A DNA stretch of 5,206 nt from Actinomycetota bacterium. Lineage in GTDB: Bacteria > Actinomycetota > Actinomycetes > Streptosporangiales > Streptosporangiaceae. The stretch is taken from assembly GCA_003168295.1 (NCBI GenBank), contig PMST01000602.1, positions 1 to 5,206 of the forward strand, given 5' to 3'. The position numbers and the translations under genes are program-made. Shown piece by piece: positions 1 through 3,656 of this stretch (positions within the stretch are counted from its first letter, which is position 1; the number at the start of each line of letters is the position of its first letter). A model generated the notes under the pieces. The model was not told the DNA's origin. It ran no database searches and saw only the letters and a list, made by a program, of their open reading frames with translations.

Positions 1-888
1 ATCGTGGCCGGCTTCCAGGGCGTGTCGCAGACCACCAAGGACGTCACCACGATGGGCCGAGGCGCATCGGACACCACCGCGGTGGCTCTGGCCGCCGCTC
101 TGGCCGCGGACGCGTGCGAGATCTACACCGACGTGGACGGCGTCTTCACCGCCGACCCGCGCATCGTGCGGACCGCGAGGCAGATCCCGCGGATCAGTTA
201 CGAGGAAATGCTCGAGATGGCCGCCTCCGGAGCGAAGGTGCTGATGCCGCGCTGTGTCGAATACGCGCGGCGCTACGGGGTGCCCATCCACGTGCGGTCG
301 TCCTTCACCAACCGGAACGGAACGTGGGTCATGGGGCACGCGAACGACAGGTCGGAGGAAGCCGGCATGGAGCAGGCGATCATTTCCGGAGTCGCGCACG
401 ACCGGGGTGAGGCGAAGATCACCGTGGTGGGCGTGCCCGACCGGATAGGCGAGGCGGCGAAGATCTTCAAGGCCATCGCCGAGGCCGGCATCAACATCGA
501 CATGATCGTGCAGAACGTCTCCGCGGTGGCGACCGGGCGGACCGACATCTCCTTCACGCTGCCCCGGGACGATGGCCAGAGCGCGATGAGCACGCTGCAG
601 CGGCGGCAGGAGTCCGTGGGTTTCGAGTCGCTGCAATACGACGACCGGATCGGCAAGGTGTCGCTGATCGGAGCCGGGATGCGCTCGCACCCGGGCGTCA
701 CCGCCCGGTTCTTCGGCGCGCTGGCGGACGCCGGGGTGAACATCGAGATGATCTCGACGTCGGAAATCAGGATCTCGGTCGTGGTCGACCAGGACGAGGT
801 GGACCAGGCCGTGACCGCGACTCACCAGGCCTTCGAGCTCGACTCCGATCAGGTCGAGGCCGTCGTCTACGGTGGGACCGGCCGGTGA
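1..888 (+). CDS. lysC: Aspartokinase, C-terminal part (5' end outside window)
   Basis: Aspartokinase phosphorylates L-aspartate with ATP, the committed step of the aspartate family pathway in the cytoplasm. The reading frame is already open at base 1 (ATC GTG GCC...), so roughly 125 N-terminal residues, including the lysine-rich nucleotide-binding start, are missing. Visible kinase-domain landmarks are [18 protein letters not shown] (around 58-81), [16 protein letters not shown] (about 115-162) and [15 protein letters not shown]. Two ACT domains follow: the first from about base 409 ([19 protein letters not shown], with [10 protein letters not shown]) and the second from about 652 ([18 protein letters not shown], with [12 protein letters not shown]). 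The protein ends in VVYGGTGR, as in Streptomyces enzymes. In relatives these ACT domains bind lysine and threonine for concerted feedback inhibition. The QNVS serine, a known site of feedback-resistance changes in Corynebacterium, is present, and the TDIS serine replaces the Corynebacterium threonine. Stop TGA (886-888) overlaps the asd start. The family assignment is very secure; the symbol could equally be ask. Confidence 0.97.
   Translation: MVAGFQGVSQTTKDVTTMGRGASDTTAVALAAALAADACEIYTDVDGVFTADPRIVRTARQIPRISYEEMLEMAASGAKVLMPRCVEYARRYGVPIHVRSSFTNRNGTWVMGHANDRSEEAGMEQAIISGVAHDRGEAKITVVGVPDRIGEAAKIFKAIAEAGINIDMIVQNVSAVATGRTDISFTLPRDDGQSAMSTLQRRQESVGFESLQYDDRIGKVSLIGAGMRSHPGVTARFFGALADAGVNIEMISTSEIRISVVVDQDEVDQAVTATHQAFELDSDQVEAVVYGGTGR
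354..360 (+). promoter_or_regulatory. Internal Shine-Dalgarno for the LysC beta subunit
   Basis: GGAGGAA lies within the lysC coding sequence, its GGAGG core 8 nt before ATG 367. It encodes Glu-Glu in the alpha frame, so its retention may reflect protein sequence as well as translation initiation. It decides the beta-subunit start. Confidence 0.65.
367..888 (+). CDS. lysC: Aspartokinase beta subunit from an internal start
   Basis: Actinobacterial aspartokinases are typically alpha2beta2 enzymes in which the beta subunit is translated in frame from inside the same gene and contains only the two regulatory ACT domains. Here ATG 367-369 is in frame and starts [20 protein letters not shown], which lines up from memory with the known beta starts (MEEAVLTGVA in Corynebacterium, MEDPILTGVAHD in Mycobacterium). 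A GGAGG core at 354-358 lies 8 nt upstream, ideal spacing, although this stretch is itself coding. The product would be 173 residues, close to the 172 of C. glutamicum. Its likely role is to hold the effector-binding interface and regulate the alpha subunit. The start signal is seen directly; actual production of a separate polypeptide is inferred from the family. Confidence 0.75.
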   Translation: MEQAIISGVAHDRGEAKITVVGVPDRIGEAAKIFKAIAEAGINIDMIVQNVSAVATGRTDISFTLPRDDGQSAMSTLQRRQESVGFESLQYDDRIGKVSLIGAGMRSHPGVTARFFGALADAGVNIEMISTSEIRISVVVDQDEVDQAVTATHQAFELDSDQVEAVVYGGTGR

Positions 889-2018
889 GCGGGACCGGGC
901 GTACCTCGGCAAGAGGGGACGGCCCCGCGCTGGCCGTCGTCGGCGCCACCGGCGCGGTCGGCACGGTGATGCTCGACCTGCTGTCCACCCGGGCGAACGT
1001 CTGGGGTGAGATCAGGCTGATCGCCTCGCCGCGTTCGGCTGGACGGCGGCTGACGGTCAGGGGCCGCGAGACCGAGGTGGTGGCCCTCTCCGAGGACGCG
1101 TTCGACGGCATCGACGTGGCCATGTTTGACGTGCCCGACGAGATCTCGGCGGTGTGGGCGCCCGCCGCGGTAAGCCGCGGTGTGGTCGCCGTCGATAACT
1201 CAGGCGCGTTCCGGATGGATCCCGAGGTTCCGCTCGTGGTGCCGGAGATCAACCCGGAGCAGCTCGCGAACCGGCCCAAGGGGATCATCGCGAACGCGAA
1301 CTGCACCACTCTGTCCATGATCGTGGCCGTGGGCGCGCTGCACCGTTCGTTCGGCCTAAAGGAAATGTTCGTCGCCTCGTACCAGGCGGCCTCCGGTGCG
1401 GGTCAGGCGGGCATCGACGCGCTGTACGGCCAGCTCGACAAGGTGGCGGGTACCCGCACCCTCGGGCAGCGCGCGGGTGACGTGCGGGCCGCGATCGGCG
1501 ATCTCGGGCCCTTCCCCGCTCCGCTCGTCATGAACGTGGTGCCCTGGGCAGGCTCGCTGAAGGAGGACGGCTGGTCCTCAGAGGAGCTGAAGATACGCAA
1601 CGAGTCACGCAAAATCCTGGGCCTGCCCTCGCTACGCGTCTCCGCCACCTGCGTCCGGGTGCCCGTCGTCACTACCCACTCGGTCGCGGTGCACGCCACG
1701 TTCTCGCAGCCGGTCGGGCGGGAGGACGCGTGGCGGGTGCTGCACGCGGCGCCGGGCGTGGTGGTGGCCGACGACCCGGCCGCGGGCGAGTTCCCCACCC
1801 CGGTCGATGTGGTCGGCACCGATCCGTCCTGGGTCGGCCGGGTCCGCCAGTCGCTCGATGACCCCTGCACGCTTGAGCTGTTCATCTGCGGTGACAACCT
1901 GCGCAAGGGCGCGGCGCTGAACACCGCGCAGATCGCGGAGCTGGTGGCGGCCGAGTTCGGGCCGCGCTCGTTACCGGCGGACGTTCGGTACCTGGGTAGG
2001 GCGGCGGGTCGCGGGTAG
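885..2018 (+). CDS. asd: Aspartate-semialdehyde dehydrogenase
   Basis: Reduces L-aspartyl-4-phosphate with NADPH to aspartate semialdehyde, the step after LysC and the branch point to diaminopimelate/lysine and homoserine. The protein is 377 residues. It has a Rossmann glycine motif at residues 20-26 (GATGAVG), DNSGAFRM at 104-111, the catalytic Cys140 in NANCTT, Gln167 in SYQAASGAG, the acidic EELK and RNESRKILG segment (233-246), Arg258 and the catalytic base His265 in VTTHS, and a C-terminal [17 protein letters not shown] helix. The Cys140-Gln167 and Arg258-His265 spacings equal those of E. coli Asd (27 and 7). GTG 885 is the only sensible start before the Rossmann strand and gives about 14 extra residues. 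Only a weak GGTGGG lies upstream, so translation is probably coupled to lysC through the GTGA overlap. Oddities: the usual FSAGG loop reads FDVPDE (81-86), and the usual DNSSAF and NPNCTT read DNSGAF and NANCTT. Identity is secure. Confidence 0.97.
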   Translation: MSGTGRTSARGDGPALAVVGATGAVGTVMLDLLSTRANVWGEIRLIASPRSAGRRLTVRGRETEVVALSEDAFDGIDVAMFDVPDEISAVWAPAAVSRGVVAVDNSGAFRMDPEVPLVVPEINPEQLANRPKGIIANANCTTLSMIVAVGALHRSFGLKEMFVASYQAASGAGQAGIDALYGQLDKVAGTRTLGQRAGDVRAAIGDLGPFPAPLVMNVVPWAGSLKEDGWSSEELKIRNESRKILGLPSLRVSATCVRVPVVTTHSVAVHATFSQPVGREDAWRVLHAAPGVVVADDPAAGEFPTPVDVVGTDPSWVGRVRQSLDDPCTLELFICGDNLRKGAALNTAQIAELVAAEFGPRSLPADVRYLGRAAGRG

Positions 2019-2039
2019 CCGGCGACCCGCGATCGCGGG
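2004..2039 (+). promoter_or_regulatory. Overlapping palindromes at the asd stop / next gene's RBS
   Basis: Three dyads share bases. GCGGGTCGC (2004-2012) pairs perfectly with GCGACCCGC (2022-2030), giving a 9-bp stem and 9-nt loop. TCGCGGGT (2009-2016) pairs with ACCCGCGA (2025-2032). CCCGCGATCGCGGG (2026-2039) is a perfect 14-bp palindrome. The structures are mutually exclusive because all use 2026-2030. The last one covers part of the GGGAGG ribosome-binding site of the following gene (2037-2042). There is no T-run, so an intrinsic terminator is unlikely. It could be a translational switch, a protein-binding site, or simply GC-rich coincidence. The pairing is seen directly; any function is inference. 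Confidence 0.4.
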
Positions 2040-2042
2040 AGG
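2037..2042 (+). promoter_or_regulatory. Ribosome-binding site of the EEP gene
   Basis: GGGAGG lies 4 nt before GTG 2047, a slightly short spacing. It supports GTG 2047 as the start of the EEP-fold gene and overlaps the right arm of the 14-bp palindrome at 2026-2039. Confidence 0.6.
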
Positions 2043-2046
2043 TCGT

Positions 2047-2994
2047 GTGCAGCGGACATCGCCGGGTTCGGTGCTCTTCACCACCTACAACCTGCTTAAC
2101 CTGTTCGCGGACGACTCTCCGGCGGCCCGGGAGCACTACGAGACGATCGTCGGCGTGATCCGGTCCCTCGACACCGACGTCCTCGCGGTCCAGGAGATCC
2201 TGGCCGCCGACGGGCCGACGGCCGCGCAGCGCCTGCGCCAGCTCGCGGACGATGCTGGCCTGCGCTGTGAGGTGCCCGGGCCCGATGCGGGCCGTGAAGC
2301 CGCGCTCGCGGTCGGCGGCCACGGCTACCACGTGGGACTGATGTGGCGGGACGGCATCAAGCCGCTACCTGGCTCCCTGCGCTGCCGGGGCGGCAGGTAT
2401 TTCTGGCACGGCCTGGCCGTCGTCACCCTGGACGTCGGCGGCATCGCGATCCGGCACGGCGCCTTTCATGCCACCCCCTTCGGCCGCGCGCTCCGGGCCG
2501 ACCAGAACGAGCGCCTGGTGGCCGCGATCACCCGGCCGGAGGGCGAACCGCCCGCCCTGGTCGGCGCCGACTGGAACACCGAATGCGCGGACCGGATCTG
2601 GTCCGGGGCGAGCTGGGATCTTTACGAGCCCGCCGACCCCTACGCGGGGGTCGGCTGGTTCGCCGACCTTATCTACCAGTGCCAGTGGGATTACGACGAG
2701 CGGGGGCGCCGCAGGCACTGGGCGGACCGGCAGCCCGGGGACGTGCTGTGGGCTGGCGGCCTGCACGATGCCGCCGCGCTGATCGGTGCCGACTGGCACC
2801 CCACCACGGGCCATCACCCGGATGACGTCTACGGCATGCACGGCGTGCGCCGGCGCATCGACGGCGTTCGCGTGACTGGACCGCTCGCTGCCGCGATGTG
2901 CGCGCACGACGTGCTTGACACGCAGCAGACGAGGGCGGCGTCGGACCATCTGCCGGTGACGGTCGAGTACCTGCCGTCCGTGGTCGACGTCTAG
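2047..2994 (+). CDS. Endonuclease/exonuclease/phosphatase (EEP) family protein
   Basis: A 315-residue protein of the EEP (DNase I / exonuclease III / inositol phosphatase-like) superfamily, metal-dependent phosphodiesterases or phosphatases. Motifs in order: TTYNLLNLF (12-20, metal-site Asn15), DVLAVQEI (44-51, metal-ligand Glu50), GYHVGLMWR (93-101), HGAFHATPFG (137-146, His141 in the catalytic position), LVGADWNTE (171-179, Asp175 and Asn177), RRIDGVRVTG (269-278, Asp272) and ASDHLPVTVEY (298-308, Asp300-His301). All expected active-site residues are present, so it should be catalytically competent. No signal peptide or membrane segment is visible, suggesting the cytoplasm. The substrate cannot be read from the sequence: DNA, RNA, a phospholipid headgroup and an inositol phosphate are all possible. 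A Trp/Tyr-rich insertion at about 185-262 (WDLYEPADPY, DWHPTTGHHPDDVYG) may shape specificity. It lies 28 bp after asd on the same strand, so co-transcription is plausible, but a functional link to lysine synthesis is not evident. Confidence 0.9.
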   Translation: MQRTSPGSVLFTTYNLLNLFADDSPAAREHYETIVGVIRSLDTDVLAVQEILAADGPTAAQRLRQLADDAGLRCEVPGPDAGREAALAVGGHGYHVGLMWRDGIKPLPGSLRCRGGRYFWHGLAVVTLDVGGIAIRHGAFHATPFGRALRADQNERLVAAITRPEGEPPALVGADWNTECADRIWSGASWDLYEPADPYAGVGWFADLIYQCQWDYDERGRRRHWADRQPGDVLWAGGLHDAAALIGADWHPTTGHHPDDVYGMHGVRRRIDGVRVTGPLAAAMCAHDVLDTQQTRAASDHLPVTVEYLPSVVDV

Positions 2995-3007
2995 CGGGTG
3001 CGCCGCT
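2993..3007 (+). terminator. Small hairpin at the EEP stop codon, weak terminator candidate
   Basis: AGCGG (2993-2997) pairs with CCGCT (3003-3007) across a 5-nt loop, starting within the TAG stop. A pyrimidine-rich tract follows rather than a clean T-run. The stem is too short for a confident intrinsic terminator; together with the A-free tract behind it, it may still mark the end of the lysC-asd-EEP transcript. Confidence 0.25.
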
Positions 3008-3041
3008 GTCCTGTTCCGCTGTTCTCTTCCGCTGTCCTTCC
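3003..3041 (+). repeat. Three 13-bp tandem repeats in an adenine-free tract
   Basis: Units start at 3003, 3016 and 3029. Each begins with CCGCTGT and continues with a C/T-rich six bases (CCTGTT, TCTCTT, CCTTCC). They lie within a 96-nt stretch (2994-3089) that has no A on the plus strand. The transcript here would be pyrimidine-rich and poorly structured, the kind of sequence Rho binds, so a Rho-dependent termination region is a reasonable guess. Repeat periodicity and composition are seen directly; the role is inference. Confidence 0.6.
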
Positions 3042-3217
3042 TTTTCCGCGTCCGGTCGGCCTGGTCTCTTGCTGCCGCCTCTTCGGGCGAGGTTACTGCC
3101 CTCTTGTCCATTAATGTCTAGTTCAGAAAATGCAATGTAGCCGGTAGGAGCGGTCGTATATCTACGGCAGGGCCGGTCCGGGCGGAAGAGTTCCGTAAGC
3201 AGGGACCTTGCCGATTC

Positions 3218-3229
3218 GGCAGATCTGCC
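3218..3229. promoter_or_regulatory. 12-bp perfect palindrome, possible operator
   Basis: GGCAGATCTGCC is a perfect palindrome. TGCCG (3209-3213) also pairs with CGGCA (3217-3221) across ATT, so TGCC, GGCA and TGCC follow one another and two alternative hairpins are possible in RNA. Possible binding site for a dimeric regulator; distance to the next confident gene is over 400 bp, so the target is unclear. Confidence 0.25.
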
Positions 3230-3272
3230 ACGGTTGAGGCCTGTATAACAGTTGATGGAGCGGGGTAGCGCG

Positions 3273-3279
3273 AAGGAGG
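3273..3279 (+). promoter_or_regulatory. Orphan perfect Shine-Dalgarno
   Basis: AAGGAGG is a perfect anti-16S match, followed by ATG 3281, GTG 3283 and ATG 3291 in three different frames. Spacings are 1, 3 and 11 nt. The frames give products of 37, 101 and 85 residues respectively. None looks like a known family and none has strong third-position GC bias. The 37-residue one has a hydrophobic start (VAVLLLVCGCFAL) but unusable spacing. Probably chance or a remnant. Confidence 0.2.
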
Positions 3280-3487
3280 CATGTGCTGGGATGTCGCAGT
3301 ACTCCTGCTTGTCTGCGGTTGCTTCGCACTGGACGGTTTGCCCGGCGGGGGTCATGGGCGACTCCAGTCCGAGATCGATTCTGCTCCTTGGTGATGGCGA
3401 ACTCCACTTTCCCGGCGGCCATCGGTCTGCGGCGTGGCGGCCCCGTGGTTCAGGTTCAAGTAGACCCTTCAGTGGTTCCGTCGGTCC

Positions 3488-3499
3488 GATACTCGTATC
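3488..3499. promoter_or_regulatory. GATAC-TC-GTATC dyad, possible operator
   Basis: Perfect 5-bp inverted arms around TC, flanked on the left by GGT (3483-3485, after two unpaired bases) and on the right by ACC (3500-3502). It lies about 160 bp upstream of the membrane protein start, in a lower-GC stretch, where a regulator site would be reasonable. No partner regulator is visible in the window. Confidence 0.2.
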
Positions 3500-3643
3500 A
3501 CCAGCCCGAAATCGTTCATATGCCATTTCGCCGGCCAGGCACTATTAGCGCTGATATAGTCGCTAGTCCACAAGCAAAGGGCTAGAGATAACAGTCAACG
3601 TGCTGGGCGTCGCAATTGGTCTTCTCGCGTCAATCACGATCCT

Positions 3644-3650
3644 GAGGAGG
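3644..3650 (+). promoter_or_regulatory. Strong ribosome-binding site of the membrane cytochrome gene
   Basis: GAGGAGG ends 6 nt before GTG 3657. This near-ideal match and spacing fixes the start of the downstream gene at the GTG rather than at the ATG codons 3741-3752 inside it. Confidence 0.8.
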
Positions 3651-3656
3651 TTAAGC

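Larger units (their letters stand above)
2995..3656. other. 662-bp intergenic region without a convincing gene
   Basis: No open frame here has the codon bias of the neighbouring genes together with a well-placed start. The GC content falls below that of the flanking genes, especially around 3105-3260 and 3480-3600. It contains the A-free repeat tract (2994-3089), an 8-bp CATTAATG palindrome (3109-3116), GGCAGATCTGCC (3218-3229), an orphan AAGGAGG (3273-3279), a GATAC-TC-GTATC dyad (3488-3499) and faint coding-like traces on the minus strand (about 3300-3422). It ends in the ribosome-binding site of the membrane protein gene. I found no sigma-70-like -35/-10 pair with acceptable spacing, although the promoter of that gene must lie here if it starts its own transcript. 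Confidence 0.7.

Noticed and set aside
273..1318. Long open minus-strand frames opposite lysC and the start of asd
   Set aside because: They mirror strongly supported genes in GC-rich DNA, where antisense frames stay open by codon bias. Their Ser/Pro/Arg-rich products match no family and lack ribosome-binding sites.
3003..3041. 13-bp repeats as a CRISPR array
   Set aside because: The units are directly adjacent with no unique spacers, far too short, and only three in number.
3447..3470. GGTTCAGGTTCAAGT, resembling a tRNA T-loop
   Set aside because: The bases on either side do not pair into a T-stem, and no acceptor, D or anticodon arm could be found around it. It is only a short GGTTCA duplication.
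2365..3526. Minus-strand frames of 248 and 285 residues across the EEP gene and the intergenic region
   Set aside because: Mostly antisense shadow of the EEP gene, with low-complexity Arg/Pro/Ala composition. Openness into the intergenic region is not diagnostic. The only part worth a look is 3300-3422, listed separately as a weak finding.
3555..3560. TATAGT as a -10 box for the membrane protein gene
   Set aside because: No TTGACA-like hexamer lies 16-19 bp upstream (the sequence there is CGGCCA-like), so a sigma-70-type promoter cannot be supported.
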